Assembly (NCBI GenBank): GCA_000688615.1
Contig: JHVA01000001.1
Span: forward strand, 2,914,001 to 2,978,000
DNA length: 64,000 bases
Reading direction: 5' to 3'
Origin: Acidobacteriaceae bacterium KBS 146
GTDB taxonomy: Bacteria > Acidobacteriota > Terriglobia > Terriglobales > Acidobacteriaceae
Made by a program: the position numbers and the translations under genes. A model generated the notes under the pieces. That model did not search any database, was not told the origin of the DNA, and saw nothing but the letters and a program-made list of their open reading frames with translations. This document shows, piece by piece, positions 18,661 to 27,732 of this stretch (within the stretch, counting starts at the first letter, position 1; each line of letters starts with the position of its first letter).

Positions 18661-20340
18661 GTGAAAATCTTCTTTCCCACACTCTCCTTTCTTCTCCTCA
18701 CAGCCGCCGCGGTCGGACAGTCTCTGCCACCTGCATTCAAATCCGCCTTGGACAGCGTCGATCCAGAGGAGATTCGGGCGCACGTCAAGTTCCTCTCTGA
18801 TGATCTGCTGGAGGGCCGTGGCCCCGGAACCCGCGGAGGCGAGATTGCCGCAAAGTACATCGCCGCGCAGTTCGAGGCCTACGGTCTGAAGCCGGGAGGA
18901 GATAACGGAACCTATCTCCAGCAGGTGAACTTTGTCGGAACAAAGACTATCGCCGATAAGACACACCTCTCCTTGATTCCGAAGAAGCCCGAAGGTGGCA
19001 TGTCCATTGACCTGTACTCCTACGACCTGAAGTACGGCGACGACTACACCGTCACCAATCGGACGCTCACACCGTCGGTTGACGTCAATGCTCCGATTGT
19101 CTTCGTCGGGTATGGGGTCGTCGCACCCGAGTTCGGATGGGATGACTATGCCGGAGTCGATGTCAAAGGCAAGGTCGTCCTCTGCATCGTCGGCGATCCG
19201 CCTTCAGACGATCCAAAGTTCTTCGGCGGCAAGGCCCTCACCTATTACGGACGATGGACGTATAAGTTCGAAGAGGCTGCTCGCAAGGGTGCGGTTGGGG
19301 CTCTGATTATCCATCGCACCGACCTCGCCAGCTATGGCTGGGATGTCGTGAAGAACTCCAACACCAGCGAGAAGACCTACCTTCAGGACAACAAAGACCC
19401 GCAGCTTGCTGCTGCGAGCTGGATTCAGCTTGGCGTTGCGCGCACTCTCTTCAAGGCTGCAAATCTCGACCTGGACAAGGAGATGGAAGCTGCCGGCAAA
19501 CGTGGCTTTAAGGCTCAGGAGCTTCCTGTACGACTGCAGGCACACATTGAAAGCACGGTACGCAAATTTCAATCGCCGAACGTGATCGGCATCCTGCCTG
19601 GCGCGAACGTCGCGCAGCACAAGCCGGATCAGGCCGTCCTCTACACCGCACACTATGACCATCTCGGCTTTGTTCCCGGGATGGCGGGCGACAACATTTA
19701 CAACGGTGCAGCCGATAACGCTACCGGCTGCGGCATGTTGCTCGAGCTAGCACGGGCCTGGTCAGGTGCGAAGATCCAGCCTCCGCACTCCGTCATCTTC
19801 GCTTCCGTGGCTGCGGAAGAACAGGGCCTGCTCGGGTCGGAGTACCTGGGCCAGCATCCCCCTGTCCCGCCCGCACAGATTGCGCTCGACATCAACTACG
19901 ACATGGTTCTGCCGATCGGCGTTCCGCGCCAGGTCAACCTGAACGGCGCTCAGCGAACGACCTTCAATCCCGTAGTGGAGGCAACGGCGAAGCGATTCGA
20001 TCTCGCCATCGTTCCCGACGCTCATCCGGAAGCGGGAAGCTACTACCGCTCCGACCACTTCAGTCTTTCGCGTGTCGGAATTCCTGCCTTCTCGATCGAC
20101 CAGGGCGAGCTCTTTGAAGGTCATGACGAGGCATGGGGAGCGGAAAAGGACAAAGCATTTGTCGATCACGATTACCACAACTTCTCTGACAACTTCCGGT
20201 CGGAGTGGAACTTCGCCGGCAATGCCAAGCTGGTGCGCTTCGGCATGGAGCTTGGCTGGGAAGCCCTCTCTGCTCCAAAGAATATCGAGTGGCTGTCCGG
20301 CGATGAGTTTGAAGCTGCCCGAAAAGCTTCGGAGAGGTAA
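18661..20340 (+). CDS. Secreted M28-family metallopeptidase with PA domain
   Basis: A 559-residue zinc aminopeptidase-like protein starting at GTG with AGGAG 8 bases upstream. Residues 1-~20 are a signal peptide. A PA-domain insertion (~110-290) lies within the M28 fold. Zinc-site residues are visible: H and D in TAHYDHLGF, bridging D in GAADNATGCG, the general-base E-E pair in AAEEQGLLGSEYL, and the last His in YRSDHFSLSRVGIP. It probably acts in the periplasm or outside on peptides or peptide-like substrates. It follows mutY by 36 bases on the same strand. Confidence 0.9.
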   Translation: MKIFFPTLSFLLLTAAAVGQSLPPAFKSALDSVDPEEIRAHVKFLSDDLLEGRGPGTRGGEIAAKYIAAQFEAYGLKPGGDNGTYLQQVNFVGTKTIADKTHLSLIPKKPEGGMSIDLYSYDLKYGDDYTVTNRTLTPSVDVNAPIVFVGYGVVAPEFGWDDYAGVDVKGKVVLCIVGDPPSDDPKFFGGKALTYYGRWTYKFEEAARKGAVGALIIHRTDLASYGWDVVKNSNTSEKTYLQDNKDPQLAAASWIQLGVARTLFKAANLDLDKEMEAAGKRGFKAQELPVRLQAHIESTVRKFQSPNVIGILPGANVAQHKPDQAVLYTAHYDHLGFVPGMAGDNIYNGAADNATGCGMLLELARAWSGAKIQPPHSVIFASVAAEEQGLLGSEYLGQHPPVPPAQIALDINYDMVLPIGVPRQVNLNGAQRTTFNPVVEATAKRFDLAIVPDAHPEAGSYYRSDHFSLSRVGIPAFSIDQGELFEGHDEAWGAEKDKAFVDHDYHNFSDNFRSEWNFAGNAKLVRFGMELGWEALSAPKNIEWLSGDEFEAARKASER

Positions 20341-20468
20341 AGAAGAACCTGATCTTCGATCGGTATCGTGACAGCTAAGAGGCGCCTCTTGTAATGTGAA
20401 CGACGTTGCTTCACCGTCCTGCGGAGTGGAGAAACCTCCTGCTCTCCCGCTGCGCTCTGAACTTCGCC

Positions 20469-20891
20469 TCACTCCATCTTTCGCGTCCACCCACCCAGCA
20501 CAGCCCCCATCAGCACCATGCCCACCAGGCAATACCCTGATGTGATGGCCAGGATCTTCACGCCCCGCCCTTCGAAGGCATACTCGGTCGCGAAGGTCGC
20601 AAACACGGTGCAGAACCAGAGGATGACAGCAATCTGAACACCCCGTGCCGCTGTCTGCGGTCCAGTCACCTGGATCAGCCACGACAGAAACAAGGCAAGC
20701 GCGAGCGTCATCATCAGAGCGATACCGTAGGCCAACGCAGGGCTCACACCGCTCGTCTGCAACTGCTCCATTGTGCGACCGATTCCATCAAGCCATGCAC
20801 TGCGAAACATCGTGAACCACACAGCGCCCAGTCCGAAGTAGCAAAGGGTCGCCACAATGATTGCCAGCGGGTGAAGACGCATACCGTTCAT
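20469..20891 (-). CDS. DUF1761 integral membrane protein
   Basis: A 140-residue protein with four predicted transmembrane helices (for example LAIIVATLCYFGLGAVWFTMF and LAYGIALMMTLALALFLSWLI). The arrangement and length match DUF1761, small membrane proteins of unknown function. The ATG at 20891 has GAGGAG 7 bases upstream and is preferred to the codon five residues earlier. Convergent with the peptidase gene; the 128 bases between contain a 14-bp palindrome at 20377-20390 but no clear terminator. Confidence 0.75.
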   Translation of the reverse strand: MNGMRLHPLAIIVATLCYFGLGAVWFTMFRSAWLDGIGRTMEQLQTSGVSPALAYGIALMMTLALALFLSWLIQVTGPQTAARGVQIAVILWFCTVFATFATEYAFEGRGVKILAITSGYCLVGMVLMGAVLGGWTRKME

Positions 20892-21040
20892 GCAGCAGCT
20901 CCTCAAACACTTCTGTCATCCCTCGCCGCGCGCCTTTATTGCACCGCACAGCGGAGGGATCTTCAGCTGTACAAATTCGCCCCGGTTACGATAGCGGAAT
21001 TGTAGCCAACAGAAGGTCACAATGTTTCATGAATCGTCGC

Positions 21041-23293
21041 CTATTTTCCGACCGGGGTGCCCCTCCATTCGCTGGCCCACTTCGACGGCTTGGGTCCCAT
21101 TACGAACGCCAGCGTCGCCCCCTGCAGCATATCGCTATAACGAACGACCGGGCGATTGAGTGGTCTTCCATTCAATGTCGCCGACTGGATATAGACGTTG
21201 GTCGCGCTGTTGTTCTTTGCAAGCACCGTAAAGGTCTTCCCGTTTCCCAGCCGCATCGCGAACTTCCCGAACATGGGGCTCCCGATCATGTACTCTCCGC
21301 TGGCCGGATTCACCGGATAAAATCCCATCGCCGTAAACAGATACCACGACGACATCTGTCCGCAGTCATCGTCGCCATCAATTCCTGATGGCAGGTTGGC
21401 ATACTCCGCGTTCGCAATCTCCCGAACCTTCGCCTGTGTCTTCCAGGGCTGGCCACTGTAATCGTATAGATAGCCGTAGTGGTGGCTCGGCTCGTTGCTG
21501 TGCACGTTGTGCTTTCCGGCAAAGTGCTGGTCGAGCTTCGCGTTGTACTTGTCTGCGCCACCCATCAGATCGACCGTTCCTGCGATATCGTGGAACGCTC
21601 CCCACGTGTAGACCCACGCATCGCCTTCCGTCCAGCCCGAGACGGAGCGGTTCCCTAGATTATCCCGCGAGCCTCCGATAGGAGCCCACTTGCCGTCCGA
21701 GGTCTTGCCATTCATCAGTCCAAGCGCAGGATTGTAGAGGTGCTGATAATTCAGAGATCGCTTCAGGAAGAACTCATAATCCTTCTGCCTTCCCAAGGCC
21801 TTCGCGACCTGCGCCACGCACCAGTCATCGTAGCTGTCCTCAATCGTCCGGGAGGCAGCCTCGTCGGTCTTGTCCGTCGGAATGTAGCCAAGCTGCTTGT
21901 AGTAGGTCAGGCCGGCGCGAGCTTCATAAGGAGTATGCGGTTCACGATCCAGCCATCGCCGCGTCGTGTCTCCGTCCGGAGGCGTCATCGCGTCCTTGTA
22001 CACCGCATCCCACGCCGTTTTTTTGTCGAAGCCGTTGAAGCCCTTTACAAGCGCCTCGGCGACGAGCGAGTCCGCATGCGTCCCAATCATGATGTTCGTG
22101 TAGGACGGGTTCGGCCACTTCGGCATCCAGCCGCCCTCTTTGTAGTTCTGCAGCAGAGCCGTAATCATCCCCGGAACTCGCTCGGGCGCGAGCAGTGTCA
22201 GCATGCTGTTTTCCGCGCGAAACGTATCCCATATCGAGTACGCCGTATATGACTCGCCGTTGTGTACCTTATCGTCAAAGGCGCTGTAGTACCGTCCGTA
22301 CTCCGAGAAAACCCGCGGATACAGGAGCGCGTGATAGATGCCCGTATAGACGATCTTCTTCTGATCGTCGCTAGCTCCTTCCACGCTGACGCGGCTCAGC
22401 TTTTCATCCCACGTAACACGCAGCTTCCGCTGCACTCCGTCAAAGTCCCACGCTGGAATCTCTTTGCGAAGATTTTCCCGCGCCTGGTCGATGCTGAGAA
22501 ACGAGGTTCCCACGCGTGCTTCCACCACCTCGCCCGGACCGAACTCCGCGTAGGCTCCCCGCGAATCGGTCCCATCCATCCCATAGGTCTTCGCGTTCTT
22601 CCACGATTTGCGAAACTCCACTACAAAGTACCCTTTGAAGTTGGGCAGAGCGAACGGCCCAAGTCTCCGGTCCGTGCGATCCGGGTTGTACCCTGTGATC
22701 TCTCGCTTCGACGCATCGAACTTCGCGTCTCCTGCAACACCCGGCCGCGAGGCTTCGACCAGCACGCGACCGTTCGCTCCACGAGGAAAGGTGAATCGCA
22801 TGTAAGCACAGCGTTCGGTCGCAGTCATCTCCGCGCGCACGCGGCTGCCATCCTTCGCCGTCATCCACACGGAGTAGTAATCGGGCCGCGCAACCTCCTC
22901 CGCATGGCTAAATCGCATCTGTCGAGCTTCCGGCGCCGTCTGCAACTCGCCGACCTGCGGCACCAGTGTGAGATAGCCGTAGTCTCCCATCCAGATCGCC
23001 GGCTGATGTGTGCCCATAAATCCCTGAATGAACGTGTCCTCGTATTTGTACGAGACCACACTGAGGCGGTTCTGCCGCGTCTGCGCAGTCCAGTTCGTCA
23101 TTCCAAATGGAGGTGTAACGAAAGGCATTGTGCCGCCATAGCCGATCGGACCCGATCCAGTCCCGATGTAGGAATTCACCCAATCCACTGCATCCTTCTT
23201 TTGGCCATACGCAAAGGTAGCCAGCATCAGCATCAGCGCAGAGGTCCTGCAACCTCGTCCTCGAATCTTCATCCACATCGCTTTGTTTCCCAT
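21041..23293 (-). CDS. GH92 alpha-mannosidase, exported
   Basis: A 750-residue enzyme with an N-terminal signal (residues ~8-30, ALMLMLATFAYG). GH92 signatures include VNSYIGTGSGPIGYGGTMPFVTPPFGMTNW near the N-terminus, the central GWTEGDAWVYTWGAFHDIAGTVDLMGG and GIDGDDDCGQMSSWYLFTAMGFYPVNPASGEYMIGSPMF near the C-terminus; Ca2+-dependent GH92 enzymes remove alpha-linked mannose from N-glycans and fungal mannan with inversion. The Glu and Asp-rich GDDDCGQMS block fits the active site. It is transcribed toward DUF1761 and is followed upstream by an MFS exporter gene on the same strand, 31 bases away. Confidence 0.92.
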   Translation of the reverse strand: MGNKAMWMKIRGRGCRTSALMLMLATFAYGQKKDAVDWVNSYIGTGSGPIGYGGTMPFVTPPFGMTNWTAQTRQNRLSVVSYKYEDTFIQGFMGTHQPAIWMGDYGYLTLVPQVGELQTAPEARQMRFSHAEEVARPDYYSVWMTAKDGSRVRAEMTATERCAYMRFTFPRGANGRVLVEASRPGVAGDAKFDASKREITGYNPDRTDRRLGPFALPNFKGYFVVEFRKSWKNAKTYGMDGTDSRGAYAEFGPGEVVEARVGTSFLSIDQARENLRKEIPAWDFDGVQRKLRVTWDEKLSRVSVEGASDDQKKIVYTGIYHALLYPRVFSEYGRYYSAFDDKVHNGESYTAYSIWDTFRAENSMLTLLAPERVPGMITALLQNYKEGGWMPKWPNPSYTNIMIGTHADSLVAEALVKGFNGFDKKTAWDAVYKDAMTPPDGDTTRRWLDREPHTPYEARAGLTYYKQLGYIPTDKTDEAASRTIEDSYDDWCVAQVAKALGRQKDYEFFLKRSLNYQHLYNPALGLMNGKTSDGKWAPIGGSRDNLGNRSVSGWTEGDAWVYTWGAFHDIAGTVDLMGGADKYNAKLDQHFAGKHNVHSNEPSHHYGYLYDYSGQPWKTQAKVREIANAEYANLPSGIDGDDDCGQMSSWYLFTAMGFYPVNPASGEYMIGSPMFGKFAMRLGNGKTFTVLAKNNSATNVYIQSATLNGRPLNRPVVRYSDMLQGATLAFVMGPKPSKWASEWRGTPVGK

Positions 23294-23324
23294 CGCAGAT
23301 GACGATAACAGAGCCCGATGATTC

Positions 23325-24698
23325 CTAGTTGCCCGAGAGAGTCTGCTCCGCCGCTGCCGCCGTCTGCTCGCCGCCGGGAAGAATTCCCATCTCGATGTAG
23401 ATGGGTCTCATCACCCTGCGCACCGAGCGAAGCTGCGTCGTAAACCACAGCGCTCCCAGAACACAGACCGAGCCCGTGAGAATGACGGTGTGAGGCGCGC
23501 CCATACGACGCGCAAGTGCTCCGGCCAGCAGGCTGCCGAAGGGAGTCATCCCCACAAAGGCCATCGTGTAATAGCTCATCACGCGACCGCGCTTGTCCTC
23601 CGGCACCAGCGTCTGGATAACGGTATTGCTGGCGGCGAGTCCCTGCATCATCCCGAAACCCGTTAGCAGCATCAGCACGAGTGAGAGGAAGAGATTTCGT
23701 GAGAGTCCGAAGAGAATGAGTCCTGTACCAAAGCAAAAGGCGGACACCTGAATCATCGTCGTCAGTCCGCGAACCGACTTCCGCACCGCCAGCGAGATCG
23801 CCGAGATGAGAGCTCCCACTCCCGAAGCTCCCGTCAGAAAGCCGAGCGTGTGCGGGCCTCCATGCAGAACATCGGCGGCAAAGACCGGCATCAGCACCAT
23901 GAACGGCATTCCCATCAGGCTCATCAGCGCGAAGAGCGTAAGGATCGTTCGGATGGGCCTGAAGCCGGTGACGTATGACCAGCCCTCGCGCATCTGTTCC
24001 AGCATGGAAAGCGTTGGCTTCTCCGTCACGCTGCGGCTGACCTTCATCATCAGTAACGAAGCGACCACGGCGATGTAACTTGTACCGTCGATCAGGAAGC
24101 ACCAGCCTTCACCCACGGCGGCGATGATCAATCCGGCGATGGCAGGTCCAATCAGCCGTGCCAGATTCACGATGGAAGAGTTCAGCGCGATGGCGTTGCC
24201 GAGATCGGTCTTTTCCGGCTTGCCCTCAGGCGGAGTCACCATCTGGACCAGGAAGGATTGTCTTCCCGGCATATCGAAGGCATTGATGAGGCCCTGGAAG
24301 ATGCTGAGCGCAAGAATCTCATGGATCGTAATAATCTTCGCCAGCGTAAGCACGGCCAGCAGCAGCGACTGCACTCCCGCGAGGACTTGTGTCCAGACCA
24401 GCAGCCGGCGACGGTCCATCCGTTCGACGAGGACGCCAGCGAAGGGAGCCAGCAGAAAGGTGGGAATCTGTCCGGCGAACCCGACGACTCCCAGCAGAAA
24501 AGCGGAGCCGGTCAGCCGGTAGACCAGCCAGCTTGTGGCTATACGAGTAATCCAGGTTCCGACCAGCGAGATACTCTGGCCGGTGAAGTAGAGCCGGAAG
24601 TTGCGATGGCGCAGGGCACGCCAGGCGTGCGAAAAACGGCCACCCCGCTTCTGCGGTATCGATTGTTCAGATTCCTGTGGGGCGGAGGGCAATTTCAT
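23325..24698 (-). CDS. MFS transporter, MFS_3 / enterobactin-exporter-like
   Basis: A 457-residue transporter with twelve predicted membrane helices. The N-terminal HAWRALRHRNFRLYFTGQSISLVGTWITRIATSWLVYRLTGSAFLLGVVGF and loop VERMDRRRLLVWTQVL are hallmarks of the MFS_3 branch that includes EntS. Members export small molecules or drugs across the inner membrane by proton antiport. The substrate is unknown; no siderophore genes are seen. The gene precedes the GH92 gene by 31 bases, so they may be cotranscribed. Confidence 0.85.
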   Translation of the reverse strand: MKLPSAPQESEQSIPQKRGGRFSHAWRALRHRNFRLYFTGQSISLVGTWITRIATSWLVYRLTGSAFLLGVVGFAGQIPTFLLAPFAGVLVERMDRRRLLVWTQVLAGVQSLLLAVLTLAKIITIHEILALSIFQGLINAFDMPGRQSFLVQMVTPPEGKPEKTDLGNAIALNSSIVNLARLIGPAIAGLIIAAVGEGWCFLIDGTSYIAVVASLLMMKVSRSVTEKPTLSMLEQMREGWSYVTGFRPIRTILTLFALMSLMGMPFMVLMPVFAADVLHGGPHTLGFLTGASGVGALISAISLAVRKSVRGLTTMIQVSAFCFGTGLILFGLSRNLFLSLVLMLLTGFGMMQGLAASNTVIQTLVPEDKRGRVMSYYTMAFVGMTPFGSLLAGALARRMGAPHTVILTGSVCVLGALWFTTQLRSVRRVMRPIYIEMGILPGGEQTAAAAEQTLSGN

Positions 24699-24785
24699 CC
24701 AAGCTTCATCCAGGATAAGATTTCTTCTCGTTGGATGATCGCAGAACGTCCAGCGAAGCGACTGCCTGCGCTGAAGTTGCGGCGC

Positions 24786-24965
24786 TTAATAGAAATCAGC
24801 GCAACTCAGAAAATAACCACAGGTGCGGCAGACCAGCTTGCATCGGCTATCCTCAAGCCGCGAGGAACAGGTCGGGCAGTAGACCTGATGGTGCTCCGCG
24901 GGCAGCGTGCACTGCTCGAGCGTCGGTTCGTTCTCCTCGTGGACGGACGAATTGAGAGGCGGCAT
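24786..24965 (-). CDS. Small zinc-ribbon protein, 59 residues
   Basis: Minus-strand ATG at 24965 to TAA at 24786 encodes 59 residues. The C-terminal half reads VYCPTCSSRLEDSRCKLVC then RTCGYFLSCADFY to the stop. Cysteines C30-x2-C33 and C46-x2-C49 form a treble-type zinc ribbon, with C42 and C55 in addition. The block with two CxxC knuckles and a terminal G-Y-F-L-S-C-x-D-F-Y is, to my recollection, a recurrent small conserved protein in Acidobacteriota and some other phyla; function unknown. The start is not backed by a clear ribosome-binding site, so the first ~20 residues are less certain than the cysteine region. It fills most of the 379-base gap between the MFS and OsmC genes. Confidence 0.72.
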   Translation of the reverse strand: MPPLNSSVHEENEPTLEQCTLPAEHHQVYCPTCSSRLEDSRCKLVCRTCGYFLSCADFY

Positions 24966-25077
24966 TTCGTTAAGCTAACCGACTTTGCAGAATTTTCAAC
25001 TGGCTTGCGGACACAAGGGTGCATCGAATCATGTACCGTCAAGAAAAGCGGTTTGGCAACGAAAAGGAGAAACATTC

Positions 25078-25503
25078 ATGGATCGCAGCGCAAGCGCCAT
25101 CTGGCACGGCACTCTCAAAGAGGGCAAAGGAACCATCTCGACCCAGAGCGGGACGCTCAAGGATACGCAATACAGCTTCGCCGCTCGTTTTGCCGAGGGC
25201 GTTGGAACCAATCCCGAGGAACTGATCGCCGCCGCCCACGCCGGCTGCTTCACCATGGCGCTCAGCGCCCAACTCACCGAGGCCGGTTTCAACCCCGAAT
25301 CCATCGAGACGAAGGCGGTCGTGACACTTGACCTGCACGGCGAAGGCCCGACCATCACCAAAATTCACCTGACCAACACCTCGAAGATTCCAAACATCGA
25401 CAAGGCGAAGTTCGATGAGCTGGCTCACAAGGCCGAGATCGGCTGCCCGGTGTCAAAAGTCCTGAAGGCCGCCGAGATCACCCTGGACGCCACACTCGTT
25501 TAA
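25078..25503 (+). CDS. OsmC-family peroxiredoxin
   Basis: A 141-residue cytoplasmic protein that reduces organic hydroperoxides. The catalytic cysteines are in AAHAGCFTMAL (peroxidatic) and EIGCPVSKVL (resolving), with the expected spacing for OsmC. The ATG at 25078 has AAGGAGA 7 bases before it; the frame is open further upstream but that would add a non-homologous extension. A bidirectional terminator follows at 25584. Single-gene transcription unit. Confidence 0.92.
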   Translation: MDRSASAIWHGTLKEGKGTISTQSGTLKDTQYSFAARFAEGVGTNPEELIAAAHAGCFTMALSAQLTEAGFNPESIETKAVVTLDLHGEGPTITKIHLTNTSKIPNIDKAKFDELAHKAEIGCPVSKVLKAAEITLDATLV

Positions 25504-25583
25504 CCGTACCCCCGGATCCTTTTGTGCAAAGTCTTCATAAATATTGACTTAGGTCCGGACTTGCCAATGGTTGGAAGTTCACG

Positions 25584-25620
25584 AAAAAAGCCCCGGCGAC
25601 TCTGCCGGGGCTTTCTTTAT
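25584..25620. terminator. Bidirectional Rho-independent terminator after osmC
   Basis: A perfect 11-bp stem (25587-25597 with 25604-25614) closes a 6-nt loop, preceded by a run of A and followed by a T-rich stretch, so it can act on both strands. It separates the OsmC gene from the minus-strand genes that end near 25696-25874. Confidence 0.88.
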
Positions 25621-25695
25621 TCTCTTTCCATTGTAGAAGTTTTCAGATATCGAAACGGCAGATGGAAATAGCTGATTTACCGTTACTTATCTCGA

Positions 25696-25842
25696 TCAGG
25701 ACTTGACAGGCGTAGAAGCCCGCTTACGATCCATCCCGTAGCGAAGGGATGAGAAGCTTCGGTCGATTTTGGTCTGCGATATCTCCTTTTCCCAGATTCG
25801 CACCTGGTGCGCGAAATCGGTCGGAGAACGCCATTTCGGCAT
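25696..25842 (-). CDS. Possible 48-residue protein (uncertain)
   Basis: Minus-strand ATG at 25842 to a stop at 25696 gives a 48-residue frame with a natural-looking, Trp- and charge-rich composition (WRSPTDFAHQVRIWEKEIS). GGCGGGA lies just upstream as a weak ribosome-binding site. Against it: part of the frame lies over a CATCCC/GGGATG hairpin at 25732-25751 typical of intergenic repeats, and no family is recognised. It occupies the 370-base interval between osmC and the AraC gene, in which nothing else but the terminator is seen. Confidence 0.25.
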   Translation of the reverse strand: MPKWRSPTDFAHQVRIWEKEISQTKIDRSFSSLRYGMDRKRASTPVKS

Positions 25843-25873
25843 GGTCCCGCCGCCAAAGTCATAATCCTCCGCT

Positions 25874-26872
25874 TCACAAATTTTCCGCGATTCCGAGATG
25901 ACCCTGGCCTTCGAAACCACGTTTGAGGTATTCACCAGGGTTGGTCCCGACAACTCGCTTGAACGCCTTACTGAACGCAGCGTCGGACTCATAACCGACC
26001 GACCGAGCAACGTCAATGAGCTTTTTGTCATGCTGTTGCAGTAGCTGCATCGCCTTCTGCATTCGCCACTCGGTTACATATTCCAGTGGCGCTTGTCCGA
26101 GCAGCTCCTTAAAACGAGCTGCGAATGCGGAGCGAGACATACCCGCCGTTTCGGCCAGGGATTCGACCGTCCAGGGTGTATTCACACTGTCGTGAATGGC
26201 ACTCAGGACGATGCCCATTTGAGGATCGAAGATCGCACGAAGCCATCCTTTGTTGCGCCATTCCACTGCCGACGCGATATGTGCCCGGAGTACCTGGATA
26301 ACTAGGACCTCTGCCAGCCGAGTCGCGACGACTTCAGAGCCCGGAGCCTGTTCCGCCATCTCTGAAGCCAGCGCATGCACTGTGTTGTGAAGAGCAAGCG
26401 TGCGTGCCTGATCGGCCTTCATCAGAATGAAGTTCGGCAATAACTGAGTGATTGGCTTCAGGCTGGAGCGGTCGAAACTCAGGGACCCACAGACGATTGT
26501 TGTCGGTGCGCCACCTCCTCCATAGTGAGCGACATGGTTGTTGGCTTGGGCCCCGATCTCGCGGAAACTCGAGCTCGGACGTGTTCGCGGGCTGTCGCGC
26601 AAAACGATCGAAGTACCCCGGGCCAGCAAAAAGCAATCACCGCCGGTGAGCGGAATCGGCTCCGGAATCCCTTCCACACTCAGCCAGCAGTTACCCCGCG
26701 AAAGCATGGCGAAGTGCGCCAAATCTGTGGGCGGCATCTTCTTGTCCGAAGGCGTGACTTTTTCTTCGGTCTGCTCTTCCTGTCTTATGCCCCACGGCGC
26801 TGTCGCTTCGAGCCTGTGCAGACCGAAAGCAGTTACGTGCATCGTTCTGAAGATATCTGTTATTGGATCCAA
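25874..26872 (-). CDS. AraC-family transcriptional regulator with cupin sensor domain
   Basis: An approximately 332-residue regulator. The N-terminal ~180 residues form an AraC-type cupin (Cupin_6) sensor including GLHRLEATAPWGIRQ and LSVEGIPEPIPLTGGDCFLLARG; the C-terminal ~105 residues contain two helix-turn-helix units (WTVESLAETAGMSRSAFAARFKELLGQAPLEYVTEWRMQKA and IDVARSVGYESDAAFSKAFKRVVGTNPGEYLK). The TTG at 26872 begins LDPITDIF as in family members and has GGGGG upstream; alternatives are ATG at 26842 or a longer frame from 26938. It is divergent from the SDR gene, the likely target of regulation; close relatives often regulate adjacent SDR or oxidoreductase genes. Confidence 0.85.
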   Translation of the reverse strand: MDPITDIFRTMHVTAFGLHRLEATAPWGIRQEEQTEEKVTPSDKKMPPTDLAHFAMLSRGNCWLSVEGIPEPIPLTGGDCFLLARGTSIVLRDSPRTRPSSSFREIGAQANNHVAHYGGGGAPTTIVCGSLSFDRSSLKPITQLLPNFILMKADQARTLALHNTVHALASEMAEQAPGSEVVATRLAEVLVIQVLRAHIASAVEWRNKGWLRAIFDPQMGIVLSAIHDSVNTPWTVESLAETAGMSRSAFAARFKELLGQAPLEYVTEWRMQKAMQLLQQHDKKLIDVARSVGYESDAAFSKAFKRVVGTNPGEYLKRGFEGQGHLGIAENL

Positions 26873-26991
26873 CTTAAGCCCCCATGTTTGGACGAATAGA
26901 CAAAAGATTAGGAGTCCTGAGCAGTTCTCGTCCACCACCGCAGGAATCTACTCTCCTGTACCGATGCTACACATCTACGAAGGGAGTCATT

Positions 26992-27726
26992 ATGGGAAAG
27001 CTTGAAGGTAAGGTTGCAGTCATCACAGGTGGATCGAGCGGCCTGGCGTTAGCAAGCGCCAGGCGCTTCGTTGAAGAGGGTGCCTACGTTTTCATCACGG
27101 GTAGGAGGCAGGAGCAGCTCGACGAGGCCGTCAAGCTGATTGGCCGGAACGTGACCGGCGTGCGCGGTGACGCGGCCAATCTCGATGACCTCGACCGTCT
27201 GTTCGACACGGTCAAGCGAGAAAAGGGCAGGATCGACGTCCTGTTTGCGAGCGCCGGCAGGGGCGAGGCCCTGCCACTGGGCGAGATTACCGAGGAGCAC
27301 TTCGATGCGACCTTCGGCCTGAATGCGCGCGGAACGCTGTTTACGGTTCAGAAGGCGTTGCCGCTGTTCAACGATGGCGGATCGATCATTATGACCGGCT
27401 CGGTCGCTTCGGTGAAGGGTTTTCCCGGTTTCGGCGTGTATGCGGCGAGCAAGGCAGCGCTGCGCTCCTTCGCACGCACGTGGCTCAACGAACTGAAGGG
27501 CAGGAATATCCGGGTGAACGTGCTGGGTCCGGGGCCGATCGCTACACCAATGCAGGAAGAAGTTCTTACCAAGGAAGCGAAGGAGATGTTCGAGTCCCTC
27601 ATCCCGCGGGGAACGATGGGTCAGCCTGAGGAAATCGCTACGGTCGCGCTGTTTCTTGCTTCAGATGATTCGAGCTTCGTGAATGGGGTGGAGTTGAACG
27701 TCGACGGCGGCTTCTCGGCCATCTGA
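26992..27726 (+). CDS. Short-chain dehydrogenase/reductase (SDR)
   Basis: A 244-residue classical SDR. The catalytic YAASK (Tyr-x3-Lys) and preceding Ser in TGSVASVKG are present, together with IRVNVLGPGPIATPM. The cofactor loop reads TGGSSGLA where TGxxxGxG is usual, so the last Gly is Ala. An NADP preference is suggested by FITGRRQEQ after strand 2. ATG at 26992 has AAGGGAG upstream. It is first in a likely operon with the NADP-binding reductase and faces the AraC gene. Substrate unknown. Confidence 0.92.
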   Translation: MGKLEGKVAVITGGSSGLALASARRFVEEGAYVFITGRRQEQLDEAVKLIGRNVTGVRGDAANLDDLDRLFDTVKREKGRIDVLFASAGRGEALPLGEITEEHFDATFGLNARGTLFTVQKALPLFNDGGSIIMTGSVASVKGFPGFGVYAASKAALRSFARTWLNELKGRNIRVNVLGPGPIATPMQEEVLTKEAKEMFESLIPRGTMGQPEEIATVALFLASDDSSFVNGVELNVDGGFSAI

Positions 27727-27732
27727 TATCGG

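Noticed and set aside
20377..20390. 14-bp palindrome AAGAGGCGCCTCTT between the M28 and DUF1761 genes
   Set aside because: Perfect but short, no loop or T-tract; not enough to call a terminator or operator.
22262..23302. Long open frame antisense to the GH92 gene
   Set aside because: It is on the opposite strand inside a well-supported gene, Arg/His-rich, and a result of codon bias in high-GC DNA.
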